Shown: positions 1 through 9,500 of the stretch, piece by piece | How the letters are laid out: every line of letters starts with the position of its first letter | Position numbering within the stretch: position 1 is the first letter of the stretch | Position numbers and translations under genes: made by a program | Notes under the pieces: model-generated | Database searches by the model: none | Told to the model about the DNA's origin: nothing | The model's input: only the letters and a program-made list of their open reading frames with translations | Assembly: GCF_900218065.1 (NCBI RefSeq) | Contig: NZ_OBMU01000005.1 | Coordinates: forward strand, 62,001 to 126,000 | Reading direction: 5' to 3' | Length of the DNA stretch: 64,000 nucleotides | Source of the DNA: Novosphingobium sp. Chol11 | Lineage (GTDB): Bacteria > Pseudomonadota > Alphaproteobacteria > Sphingomonadales > Sphingomonadaceae

Positions 1-10
1 TACGCGCTTC

Positions 11-53
11 TAGCTTGTTAGAAAAAAGCGTGCTATTATCTAACAGATAGGAG
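11..53 (+). promoter_or_regulatory. Promoter, dyad and RBS of the abiE-type operon
   Basis: An extended -10 element, TGCTATTAT, lies at 31-39. A 7-bp inverted repeat flanks it: TGTTAGA at 16-22 and TCTAACA at 39-45. This is a natural place for the antitoxin to bind and autoregulate. AGGAG at 49-53 is a ribosome-binding site 8 nt before the GTG at 62. The -35 is weak, which fits an extended -10 promoter. Operator function is inferred from position and symmetry. Confidence 0.5.
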
Positions 54-61
54 CACAGCCA

Positions 62-670
62 GTGTCTGCGGTAGCCGATCGGATCATGAAGCGCGTGCGC
101 GGCAAGGGCCGCGGCTGGGTGTTCACGCCCAAGAGCTTCGTCGACTTCGGGACGCGTGGGTCGGTCGACATGGCGCTGTCGCGCCTCGTGACCGCCGGCG
201 ACATCCGGCGCATCGGCCGGGGTCTTTATGACTATCCGCGCCAGCATGACAAGCTCGGTGCGCTCAGTCCCGATCCCGCCAATGTCGCCAAGGCCCTCTC
301 GACGCAGAGCGGGGACAAGCTCGCACCGTCGGGCGCGGCGGCGGCGAACAGGCTCGGGCTATCGACCCAGGTTCCCGCCCGGGCCAGCTATGCCACGACC
401 GGCCGCACCCGGGTCAGGCAAGCGGGCGGGCGCAGCCTGACGCTCAAGCACAGCCGCGCACCGGTGCTCGACAATGCGCCGGACTCGGTCAACGCGGTCG
501 TGCAGGCGCTCGCGCATCTGGGGAAGGACAATATCGATAGCGACAAGATCCGGCACTTCGCCGCCCGCCTCGATGATCGCGACATGCGGATGCTCGCCCA
601 GGCCAGGGCCGAGATGCCCGGATGGATGGGCGACGTCGTCTTAAAGATCGGCGCCGCCCGCAATGGATGA
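62..670 (+). CDS. AbiEi-type antitoxin (DUF6088 family)
   Basis: A 202-aa protein with the architecture of AbiEi/DUF6088 antitoxins: an N-terminal winged-helix segment (about residues 15-60, including GWVFTPKSF and IRRIGRGLYDYP) followed by an AbiEi C-terminal-like domain (KLAPSGAAAANRLGLSTQ). In type IV toxin-antitoxin systems this protein counteracts the nucleotidyltransferase AbiEii and represses the operon. The GTG start has an AGGAG ribosome-binding site 8 nt upstream. The stop overlaps the start of the toxin gene by 8 nt, so translation is probably coupled. Family assignment rests on sequence character and on the AbiEii neighbour. Confidence 0.8.
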   Translation: MSAVADRIMKRVRGKGRGWVFTPKSFVDFGTRGSVDMALSRLVTAGDIRRIGRGLYDYPRQHDKLGALSPDPANVAKALSTQSGDKLAPSGAAAANRLGLSTQVPARASYATTGRTRVRQAGGRSLTLKHSRAPVLDNAPDSVNAVVQALAHLGKDNIDSDKIRHFAARLDDRDMRMLAQARAEMPGWMGDVVLKIGAARNG

Positions 671-1711
671 GTTCGCACGCAGACCAGCCGAGGATCGGCG
701 CGCCTTTATCGATGAAGCGGCGGCGCGGCGGGATCTGACGCCGATCATCATCGAGAAGGATTTCTGGGTCTGCTGGACGCTACGCCGCCTCGTCATGTGT
801 CCCGACCTCGCCGGTCACATGACCTTCAAGGGCGGGACCTCGCTGTCGAAAGCCTATGGGATCATCGCGCGCTTCTCCGAAGATATCGACCTCACCATCA
901 GCCGCGCGGCGCCGCTGCTCAGCGAAGTCGCCTCGCCGATGGACAGCGACATTACCGGCAAGGAGCGCGAGCGCCGGACCAAGGCGCTCAAGGCGGCGGC
1001 ACAGGCTTATGTCGCCACGGTCGCCATGCCGATCCTGGCGCGCGAAATCGAAGTCGCTCTCGGCACGGCCGAGGGCTGGAGCCTGGCGCTCGATTCCGAC
1101 GACAAGGACCAGCAGACGCTGCTCTTCGTCTATCCGCGCACCTCGGGTTACGGGCTCGCCTATGGCGAGAATTACGGCGGCGCGGATGAAAGCGGTTACA
1201 TCAAGCCGCGCATCAAGCTGGAATTTGGCGCCCGCGGCGACACGGAACCGTTCGCGCTTCGACCGATCTTGCCTATCTGGCCGAAGACTTTCCCGAGGAA
1301 CTGCCGGATCCGGTGACCGAGGTGCCGACGCTGGCCGTTGCGCGGACCTTCTGGGAAAAGGTCACGATCCTTCATGCGCTCCATCATAACGGCAAGCTGC
1401 GCGAGGGCATGTCGCGCCATTATTATGACGTGCTGATGCTCGACCAGGCGGGCATCACGAACGAGGCGATGGGGCGGATCGATCTGCTCGAGCAGGTCGT
1501 GCACAACAAGAGCCTGATGTTCGCGGACAGGTCGGCCTCCTATGACACCGCCGTGGTTGGAACGCTGCGCCTGTCGCCCGATGGCGCGACTTGGGAGAAG
1601 CTTGAGCGGGACTATGGCGCGATGTCGGAGATGTTCATGGCCGCGCCGCCGAAATTCGAGGCGTTGATGAAGGGTCTGGCGGCGATCGAGGGGACGATCA
1701 ACGGGCGTTGA
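663..1711 (+). pseudogene. AbiEii-type nucleotidyltransferase toxin, frameshifted
   Basis: The N-terminal half (663 to about 1260) carries AbiEii hallmarks: IIEKDFWVCWTLRRL, the GGTS motif in FKGGTSLSKAYG, and the SEDIDL metal-binding acidic motif. Near 1251-1262 the reading frame slips. The other frame then continues the same protein (TDLAYLAEDFPEELPDPVTE, then FWEKVTILHALHH) to a stop at 1711. Restoring one missing base gives a single frame of about 349 aa, the usual family size. As written, the protein ends at 1316 with an aberrant tail. This is either a real inactivating indel or a sequencing error. The preceding antitoxin gene is intact, which is compatible with a dead toxin. Confidence 0.8.
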
Positions 1712-1747
1712 TGCCGGAGACCGCGAATGAGCAAGTAATCTAAGTAT

Positions 1748-1776
1748 TTGAAATAGAACGATAAAAGACTGATAAT
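1748..1776 (+). promoter_or_regulatory. Sigma-70-like promoter in an AT-rich patch
   Basis: TTGAAA at 1748-1753 and GATAAT at 1771-1776 are separated by exactly 17 nt, close to the sigma-70 optimum. They lie in a patch (about 1736-1794) much richer in A/T than its surroundings. The promoter points at the small gene at 1975 and would leave a leader of nearly 200 nt. It follows the abiE-type operon and may be a junction relic. Confidence 0.45.
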
Positions 1777-1974
1777 ATTTCTTATGTTAAATCAGTGCCA
1801 GCATCGCACAAGCGAGTGGCGGCTCACGCACCGAAGTCTGGCGTCAAAAGCCGAAGGCGCACCGAAAAGCTGCTCGGGCTGCCGAAACCCGACAGGTTGG
1901 CAACCAGCTGGGTTTCGTGCCTGCACAAAGATGGGCTAAATGCGGGACCAATGGAATCGAGCGAGGGAACTTGC

Positions 1975-2178
1975 ATGATCACCGCCAAGCACATCCCTTG
2001 GGAGCCGATCGGCACTTTGCCGGAAGACCGGAAAGACGGCCGTCGCTTGCTGCTCTGGGAGGTTGACCTCCCTGTGATCGGGCGATGGGATAGCGACCGT
2101 GAGGGCTGGGAAAATCCCGAAAGCATGCATATCCTGGAAGAAGTCATCTACTGGGCCGACATCACCCCACCCGTGTGA
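1975..2178 (+). CDS. Small Trp-rich conserved hypothetical protein
   Basis: A 67-aa protein of a type common on alphaproteobacterial elements: WEPIGTLPEDRKDGRRLLLWE followed by IGRWDSDREGWENPES and a C-terminal YWADITPP. This recalls the W-x-P-I-x-T-x-P-x-D-G motif of small proteins linked with phages and plasmids (DUF551-like). I chose the ATG at 1975 because a GAGGGA ribosome-binding site sits 6 nt upstream. The open frame reaches back to 1795, but that extension lacks family character and a ribosome-binding site. Function unknown. Confidence 0.55.
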   Translation: MITAKHIPWEPIGTLPEDRKDGRRLLLWEVDLPVIGRWDSDREGWENPESMHILEEVIYWADITPPV

Positions 2179-2226
2179 TGAGTGGATAGGAAGGGGTTAC
2201 TTATCGGTATCCGCAGTTCGACTGAT

Positions 2227-2439
2227 TCAATAGTGCGCCAGCGTCCGGCCGATGCCGATCCGTCTGAACGGCGGCTTGGTCTTAAAGATATCGATGAGAT
2301 CGAAAGCGCCGAGCGCGAAAGCCGCGATGTCGTTGCCGGCCTTCAGGACGATGAGCTCGCCGGCATTGTGTCTCTTCGCGATCATGCTGTTGTTGGGATG
2401 AGAGGTGCTGTCTCCCGCGGCGGCTCCGCTTCGAGCCAA
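2227..2439 (-). pseudogene. Fragment resembling the C-terminus of a phospholipase-D-fold protein
   Basis: The frame encodes about 70 aa. The stretch NNSMIAKRHNAGELIVLKAG and then AAFALGAFDLIDIFK resembles the end of PLD-family proteins, where a His/Asn-containing segment is followed by a strand and a helix ending near a D-x-F/Y motif. There is no HKD motif and no room for the rest of the domain. I read it as the remnant of a truncated gene. The opposite strand is also open, so coding is uncertain. The interval 2179-2509 holds nothing else I can support. Confidence 0.3.
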
Positions 2440-2509
2440 GAGAAAATCTGGCTAAGATCGTGGTCCGTTTAGGCAGCGATCGTCACCATCGGTGGTGCCT
2501 CTCCCTTGG

Positions 2510-4282
2510 TCATGGCGCGGCCCCGCCCGCGGGATCTGCTGGAAGCGGGATCACATTGGCCTCGCCGAACAAAGCTGTCACCTTCGCCATCGCGAGCTCG
2601 CTTAGAATCTGGGTGAACAACAGCGCCAATCGGCGCTTCGGTCTGGAGCACGCGACGTAGAACAGGTTGCGATTGCTCTCGAAGGATTCGACCTTGTCTG
2701 CCGGGGGGCCTGGGTCGAGCCGTTCCAGCATCTGCGCGAAATTATACTTGTTCCAGCCACGGCCGACGATGACGAGCACGTTCTCGAACTCCGCACCCTT
2801 CACGCCGTGCTTGGTGGCGAAGGGCGTGTGACCATCGATGAACGCATCCACCGCCATCAGCTCGGTGTAGGCGACGTCCCGTAGCCTTCGCAGCTGGGCG
2901 ATCCTCCGAGACTCGCCTTCGACCGGTTCGGGTCCGGCGTCGGCCAAGCGTTGCTCGCGGTCCAGCACCGCCTCGGGCAGATGCATGTGAGCCTGGCCTT
3001 TGATGAGGTCGATGACGGCGCCGATCGTGCCGGTCGCTCGCAATTGGATAAGCTGTTCGAGAGACTGCGTCCATGCGACCTTGTCGTGATGCCGACGGAT
3101 GCACGGCCTGCCGGCGCCTAGGCTCTCAAACATCTCGCCATAGCGCTTCGCCTGAAAGGCCGCGCATGCTGGCTCGAGCTGGTCGGCCAGAAATTTGATG
3201 TGGGGGTCTTCTTTCTTGAGCCAGGCATCGTTGAACTGGCCATAAATGCTCTGGATGGTCGGATAGCCCTGTTCCTTCGCCAGCACGCTGTGGCTGAGCA
3301 TCAGGATCTTGGTGCGTTCGACGGCAAAGTCCCAGCCCTCATCCGACAATCGCTGCTTCAGGTGATCGAGATAGGCGCGTGCCGCCTCGGGGCTCGTGTC
3401 GCCAGTCCAGTGACCACCGCCCTGGCCCGTTCGGCGCTGGCCCGGCCATGCATTCGTGTGAAAGATTCGAGCCTCACCCGGCGCATCCGGGTCGCTGGGG
3501 ATCTGTTCGAGATCGGGTCGCATGCGATTGAGCACCGCGACGATGGGTTCGGCGGATCGGAAATTGGCGTTTTTGTCGATCACCTCGAGTGCTGCGTGCT
3601 CGACCGCACCGCATCCCTCACCGTAGATCTTCTGCCAATGGTCGCCGAACAGGCCAATGATAGGCCCCGTACCCGTACCTAGGAAATGCTGCTTTAGAGC
3701 CTCTACGAAGCCCGCATCGGTGTCCTGATATTCGTCAATCAGCAGCACGGGATAGCGCTTCGCTAGCACTAAGCGAAACTTGGGCCGTGCCAGCAGCTCC
3801 GTCATCAGCGTCAGCACGTCTTCGTGCTTCAATGACACCTCGTCTGGCGTCACCCGGGGATAGCCGAGGTCGTAATTGACCTTCCTCGCGCCTAGCCCCC
3901 CCACCCCGGCATCGGCGAGACGTTCTCCCCATCCCGGCAAGTCAGGCACGATCGCGCGGAGCTGGGGCTGAAAGTCCTGCAATACTGACCAACAAAATCC
4001 GTGAATGGTCTCCGGCCGAACCGCCGGGTGGGCCTGAACGCGCGCGATAATCTCATCCTTCGCCACGTTCGTGAACGTGATGCAACCAATCTGTTGGCGC
4101 TTACGCACAAGTTCCGTACCGCGAAGTTCGATCAGGCGGCGCAGCGCCTTTTCTAGGGAATATGTCTTGCCTGCGCCCGCGCCTGCCTCGAGCCGGAAGC
4201 TTTGTCCGGCATCGAAGCACGCATAGACACGCTCAAGTGCAAGGCGGCCGGCCGCGTCGGCGGCGGTCTCTTCGTCAGCCAT
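2510..4282 (-). CDS. Gabija GajB-like UvrD/Rep-family helicase
   Basis: A 590-aa superfamily 1A helicase-like protein. Walker A is GAGAGKT at residues 34-40, motif Ia lies near CITFTNVAKDEI, motif II is LLIDEYQDTD near 180-189, motif III is GDHWQKIYG, and a motif VI-like segment is NLFYVACSRPKRRLALLF near the C-terminus. It follows an OLD-family nuclease with an 8-nt overlap (ATGGCTGA), which fixes the ATG at 4282 as the likely start. The GajA (ATPase/TOPRIM nuclease) plus GajB (UvrD-like) arrangement defines the Gabija anti-phage system, in which GajB cooperates with GajA at the level of nucleotide and DNA-end sensing. Naming it Gabija is an inference from domains and order. Generic OLD-UvrD pairs also exist. 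Confidence 0.75.
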   Translation of the reverse strand: MADEETAADAAGRLALERVYACFDAGQSFRLEAGAGAGKTYSLEKALRRLIELRGTELVRKRQQIGCITFTNVAKDEIIARVQAHPAVRPETIHGFCWSVLQDFQPQLRAIVPDLPGWGERLADAGVGGLGARKVNYDLGYPRVTPDEVSLKHEDVLTLMTELLARPKFRLVLAKRYPVLLIDEYQDTDAGFVEALKQHFLGTGTGPIIGLFGDHWQKIYGEGCGAVEHAALEVIDKNANFRSAEPIVAVLNRMRPDLEQIPSDPDAPGEARIFHTNAWPGQRRTGQGGGHWTGDTSPEAARAYLDHLKQRLSDEGWDFAVERTKILMLSHSVLAKEQGYPTIQSIYGQFNDAWLKKEDPHIKFLADQLEPACAAFQAKRYGEMFESLGAGRPCIRRHHDKVAWTQSLEQLIQLRATGTIGAVIDLIKGQAHMHLPEAVLDREQRLADAGPEPVEGESRRIAQLRRLRDVAYTELMAVDAFIDGHTPFATKHGVKGAEFENVLVIVGRGWNKYNFAQMLERLDPGPPADKVESFESNRNLFYVACSRPKRRLALLFTQILSELAMAKVTALFGEANVIPLPADPAGGAAP

Positions 4283-6341
4283 CGACCTGGGCCCCATCAG
4301 CCGCGTCAATCACTTCGGCGACCAACTCGGCGGCGATCGCGTCTGGCCCGAGGGTCGGCGCTGGATTGCCTTGGGCAAGCCACCGCAACCCTTCGCCGAT
4401 GTAGCGCGGCGTCCGCCACTCGGTGTTTACGATCGCATGTTCAAGCGCAAAGCTGGACTTTTTCTGTTCGGCCGCATGCTCATAGGCGAGCGTCGCCTGG
4501 TCGCCCTCGCCGAGATCGAAGAGTTCTGGATTGGCGAGGATGAAGGCATCCTCAAAGCTGCGAGCACATGGACCGCCATCCTGCTCGGGGATCTGATAGG
4601 CGAGCCGTCGTCCGCCGTCGGTCTTCTCCTCGGTCGACTTGTCGAGCAGCTGGGCTGGGCTCACGTCGGGCTCGTACCAGCTTTTGATACAGGCATTGCT
4701 GGTGAATGTGCCCTCGGCCACACGAACCGCCACGCGCTTGTTCTTGGCCCCGGGCGCAACGGAATCGATATCGGTGATGATCAGCGTGCGCAACTCGAGG
4801 AACGCCAGCAGGCCGAAGAAGCGATGGGCGTAGGCGCCGCCGACCTCCATGACAGTGAGGTACTGACTGCTTAGTTGCGGCTCGCCTTGCGCGGCAGCGT
4901 CGGTCTTGCGGATCATCGCCGGAAGGAGAAGGCGTTCAGCGGTTCCTTCGATCAGCACCGCCTTGTCCGCAAAGAAAAGGTCGCAGCGGGATAGCGTGAG
5001 ATATTGATGAAGAAAATTGCGATCCTCTTCCGGCGCGCCGCCCATACCCTGCCGGAGATCCTTCACAACTGAGCGCCGGAGGCCCGGGCCGTCGGTAACC
5101 GACAGAAAATAGCGGAGGCTCTCGAAGCGGGCTTCGTTCGCCATGTGGGGCGAGTGGGTGGTGACGACGAACTGGACCGGCCACGGACGGTCGGCGTTCA
5201 ATTGGGCGACGAACGCGTTGGCGATGTACTCCAGCTGGCGTATGAACACCTCCTGCATCTGGGGATGCAGATGCGCCTCGGGCTCCTCGATAAAGATTAG
5301 ATGCACGCCGGCCGCTGTTGGCGTTCCCTGGAACTCGCGGAAGAAGCGCAGGAGCTGTAGTAGCATGTAAACGAGGTTGCGCGCGCCGAGGCCATTGTAG
5401 GTTTCGGGCAGGGTTACGCCGTTCACGCCCCGGTAGCGCAGGCGCGTGTGGTTGCTGAGCAGCTTGTCGACGTCGAAGCTGGTCTCTGTCACCAATCCCG
5501 GGTCTACAAGGCCAGGATATCCAAACAGGTCGAACGTGGGCAGCAGTGAGGTCAGCTTGGCGTTAAAACCGATATGCAGATCGCCCTGGATCTGATCGAC
5601 CGCCTCCTTGAGCTGCTCGGCGGTGCTGCGTCGCGTTGGATCCAGTTCGTCCGTCAATGCCGATTGGAAGAGCACCTCGACCACCTTGCCGAGCACGTCG
5701 CGCTCGCGGAATGTATCGTCATCCAGCCCGCGCTGGGCATTGATGAAGCCGCCGCCGACGAGCGCGGACAGGATCTTTGGTTCCAGTGTCTTCCGGTTGG
5801 TCGGGTCGTTCGGATCGACCGCTTCCAGCGATCCGGCATAGGCCGAGGCAATGCGATTTCCGAGTTCGCGGTAGAGCCGGGCGCGGTCCGCCTCCGGATC
5901 TTCGAGCGGCTCCGTTAAATCAACGAACAACGCCTGTAGCGCATTGGCCTTCGGCGCGAACCGGAACTCCAGCCGGGCCTCGTGGCAATCGGGATTCAAG
6001 TCGATGATGCACTCGCTAAGCGGCCCAAGATCGGCCGCATCGACGTCATAGCCGATATCGAGCACGAGCTTGATTGCTGGCAACTGTCCGAGCGTCTCGG
6101 ACGAATCTTGCTGCGCGCGGAAAGACACAAGCGATGTCCAAAAGCATTCGTGACACCCGAGCGAAAAATCTTCGAGGCGGAAACTCAGGGCGCGATCGGA
6201 CAGCAAGCGCCGGAACAGCTCGGCGATCGACGTCTTGCCGCTGTTGTTGCGGCCAACGATGAGCGTCGTCTGTTCTTCGAAACCGATCTCCACGTCGCGG
6301 AGGAGCCTGAAGTTTTCAATCTTAGCTCGGTTGATGCGCAT
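4275..6341 (-). CDS. Gabija GajA-like OLD-family ATPase/TOPRIM nuclease
   Basis: A 688-aa protein. Its N-terminal ABC-type ATPase shows Walker A GRNNSGKT at residues 30-37, Walker B LIFIEEPEAHLHP and a switch histidine in VTTHSPHMA. A C-terminal TOPRIM domain begins at AVLIEGTAERLLLPAM, with the catalytic Glu in EG and an Asp pair in LIITDID. This is the class 2 OLD layout. Known GajA proteins are nucleotide-regulated DNA nickases that act once phage replication depletes nucleotides. The start has an AGGGGGG ribosome-binding site in the 10 nt upstream, and a TATATA-containing segment lies near 6360. It is translationally coupled to the helicase gene. It is somewhat longer than typical GajA (about 580 aa). 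Confidence 0.78.
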   Translation of the reverse strand: MRINRAKIENFRLLRDVEIGFEEQTTLIVGRNNSGKTSIAELFRRLLSDRALSFRLEDFSLGCHECFWTSLVSFRAQQDSSETLGQLPAIKLVLDIGYDVDAADLGPLSECIIDLNPDCHEARLEFRFAPKANALQALFVDLTEPLEDPEADRARLYRELGNRIASAYAGSLEAVDPNDPTNRKTLEPKILSALVGGGFINAQRGLDDDTFRERDVLGKVVEVLFQSALTDELDPTRRSTAEQLKEAVDQIQGDLHIGFNAKLTSLLPTFDLFGYPGLVDPGLVTETSFDVDKLLSNHTRLRYRGVNGVTLPETYNGLGARNLVYMLLQLLRFFREFQGTPTAAGVHLIFIEEPEAHLHPQMQEVFIRQLEYIANAFVAQLNADRPWPVQFVVTTHSPHMANEARFESLRYFLSVTDGPGLRRSVVKDLRQGMGGAPEEDRNFLHQYLTLSRCDLFFADKAVLIEGTAERLLLPAMIRKTDAAAQGEPQLSSQYLTVMEVGGAYAHRFFGLLAFLELRTLIITDIDSVAPGAKNKRVAVRVAEGTFTSNACIKSWYEPDVSPAQLLDKSTEEKTDGGRRLAYQIPEQDGGPCARSFEDAFILANPELFDLGEGDQATLAYEHAAEQKKSSFALEHAIVNTEWRTPRYIGEGLRWLAQGNPAPTLGPDAIAAELVAEVIDAADGAQVDG

Positions 6342-6500
6342 TTTCCCCCCTATTTTGGCGCTATATAACCCGGGCGATGAACCCTAGCGTCAGCGCGCCC
6401 GACGCCATCGGCTTGGGCGCCGATCACCTGGACGTCCGCACGGCGGAACCAAGGATCGGTCCCGAAGATGATCATGGCGCTGTCCTCTAGCCGCATCGCG
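6342..6500. other. Gap between the Rad50-like gene and the Gabija-like operon
   Basis: These 159 nt separate the end of the SbcC/Rad50-like gene from the GajA-like start. On the minus strand GGTTATATAGCGCC near 6360-6373 offers a -10-like element, and a G-rich ribosome-binding site precedes the ATG. The Gabija-like pair therefore probably has its own promoter. No convincing gene is seen. Confidence 0.4.
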
Positions 6501-9500
6501 TCAAGCGAGCTCGCACTTCGAGTGGAGGTCGTCACCGACAACGGACTTGGCAATCTCGACAAGGTGGGGATGGTGCGTGAAGAACAGGACCTGCGTGGAA
6601 CAGGCCACCTCGGCGAGCACCCTGAACCCCGCTTCGGCGCGCTCGTCGTCGAAGTTCACGAACAAGTCATCGGCGAGAAACGGCAGGTTGACCCCAGCCT
6701 TCACCGATTGCTCCAGCGCCGCCAGCCTAAGGGCGAGGAAGAGCTGGTCGGTGGTGCCCTCGCTCATGGCGCCCACCTCCACCATTGTGCGTCGATCGTC
6801 CCTCAGGCCCAGCAGCCGCGGGACGCTTCCGTCGGCGTCCACTCGTAGCGCGGCATAGCGGCCGGCGGTCAGAATCGAGAACAAATCGCCGGCGCGCAAC
6901 AGCAACGGATCTTGATGTCTTTCGCGGTATTTCTCGATCGCCCACTTCAACGTCAGCGCCTGAGCACGCTTCAGGATGTACTGTTCGGCAAGGACTTCAA
7001 GCTCGGCCTTCGCCTGTTCCGCGTCCGATGCCGCGTCCACCGCGGCTGTCCCGCCCGCGTCGAGGGCGGTGAAAGCAGATCTGGCGTGGCCATGCGCCGT
7101 AGCCGCTGCGGCCACCTCGTCGTTCAATTCCCCCAACCGTGCATCCAGCGACGAGACGTGGCTCGCGATTTGGTCAGGATTAGAAGCGGCGACTGCGGCG
7201 ACGAGTTCGTCCAGCGTGAAGCCGTCCCCTTCCTCGACGATCCTGCGTTCTATGGCGGCCCGCTCCACCGTCAGCCGGCGCTTCGCGCGCGACCGTTCGA
7301 TCGCTTCCGATAATTCCGCGCGATCCGTCGATTTGGTTTCAGCGAGCGCGGGGGCCAGCGCCGCGTCGGCCGTGGCGAGCTTCGCCGAAGCCTCCTCGAA
7401 CTGATCCGCGCGGCGGCGCGCTTCCTCATCCAGCGAATCGATCAGCGTGGCGGCCGACTTGGCCGCCGTGAGGCAATTCCTTAGAGCGCCAAGCCGCGTC
7501 GCCGTGTCGCCCGCGGGAACGTTGGAGCCATCGGACAACTTCTCTACCCGCTCCATGTGATTGCTGGCGTCCCTGCGGATCGTCTCGACCCTCCTGCGCA
7601 GGTCTGCCTCTGCCGCGATGGCGCCACGAAGATCATCGAGTAGTTCCAGAACCGCACCGCAAGTGACGATGTCCAGCTGCAGACCGGCTTCGTCCATTAC
7701 TTCTCGCCAGGAGGTGACGTTCGACGCGTCCTCATCGTCGAGGCGCTGGTGCCGCCGGTCGAGGGCGGAGGCCTCCGCGGCGATCTGGTCCAACTGTTCT
7801 GCGGCAAGACGGCGCTGTTGCGTAAAATCCTCGTATTCAGCCCGCTTCCGCTCGGCTGCCGCGAGTACCGGCGTTAACGGTCCGCCGGCGTCCGCAACCT
7901 CCAACGCCTGCGCCAGCGCGGCCCGGCACCGGTCACGCCGTCCGACAATGGAAGCGAGATCGGCCCGCAACGTCAAGCCATCGCGATGGGCCTCGACCGC
8001 CGCGTCCCGCGCCGACCGCCAGGTTAGGAAACGGGTGGGCTCGAGGGCTGGCAGGCCGGCCGCGGTCAATCGCGCCGCCCATGCCTCCGCTGCTTCTCCA
8101 TAACGCTTGCGGGCATCTTCAATCCGGCCCTGCGCTTGTTTGGCCTGAAGATCGTGCGACGCCTTGGACCGCTCGAGCACGGAGAGGCGGCTCGACTCCT
8201 CGGCCAGCGAAAAACGGAGGACCATCTTCTCGTCCACACGGGACACGCTTGTCTCGTAGTCGGCTACGGCCGCTTCTGGAGACCCGAGTGGGGTCCCCGC
8301 AAGGACATTCTCACGGATGGGTTGCCAGCAGTCCTGGCGGCTCAAACGGACCGATGCGATCTCGTCCTCGGACACGACGGTGCCGGTCGCGAGTTGGCCA
8401 ATCTCCAGCGCAACCTTCTCGGCCTCTTCGGTCCAGTGCCGGAGCTGCTCCTCTTCACGGCGAACTTGGCCGAGAATTTCGGCCAGTTCGCTACGTGCGG
8501 ACTCGATCTCCTCGTCGCCCACCTCGGGTAGCACCAGCAGCTCGTCGATTCCGCCCGTCCACGGCGAAAGGCGGGTGAGCAGGGCGGGCAGCGACGATGC
8601 CAACGCTTCGACCCTAAGGCCGGCTCCTTCGCAACGAGCGTCGGCATCCGATCCGAGCGCGCGTGCGGCGTCGACCGCATCAATGAGCGCCTCGGAAGCC
8701 GCGGCGGCCGATGCACCATCGAGCCGGTCCTGCGCGCGCTTCCTTCGGTCGTCGAGATCGTTCCGGCTCTCGGCGATCTGCCTTCTCGCGGCGGCGTTCT
8801 CGCCGTGAGTCCGGGAGAGGTCGCGCAACTTTGCCGCCAAAGCGCGTGAAGGTGTGGCGTCCGCGTTGGGTCCCGCTTCGGCCCTCAAACGGCGAGTCAG
8901 CGCCTCCGCGACGACGAGCTCCGCCTCGCGCCGGACTAGATCCTGCGCGGCCTTCGCGACGGCGCCCCCGTCCGCGATGAGCTGGTCGATCTCGTCCGCC
9001 TTTTCCAAAAGGGTCGGATCGGCCTCGATTTTGTCCCGACGGTTTTCCGCGTCAGCCTTTAGCTGCTCTGCGGTCGACCTCTGGCGCTGGGCCTCCTCGG
9101 CCTCGCGGATCACGCGTTCCGCCTCGTCCTCGCGTTGCACACTGAGATCAACGATGGTTTCGTAGCCGAGCAGGGTCTCGGTCTGCTCGTCGCGCAGCCG
9201 TACGAGCGGGGCGAGCCGCCTTACGCGGTCTGCAGCCCTCAGCTCCGTTTGGACCACGTCGCGGGCGTCTCGAGCCAGATTGAGTGCGGCCTGTGCCTCC
9301 AGCATCGCGTTCCGTGCGTCAGACCAGGACTTGGGCTTGAGAGCTGCGTCTCGGATCGTCTTGGTGGCTTCGGCGAGCTGGCGGTGCGCGAAGGTAAAGC
9401 TGCGTCGCTGGGACGTCGTAGGCGCCCAGATGGCATCGGCCTCGCCTTCGAGCTTCTTGAGCTCGTCGGCGACGCCGGTGAGGCCAGAACCCGCGGCGAA

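Noticed and set aside
2182-2472. Plus-strand open frame of 96 codons
   Set aside because: No ribosome-binding site and no family-like sequence. It is antisense to a fragment with more protein-like character.
4275-6341. OLD-family gene as a retron-linked or stand-alone OLD nuclease
   Set aside because: No reverse transcriptase or ncRNA nearby, and the coupled UvrD-like gene fits Gabija better.
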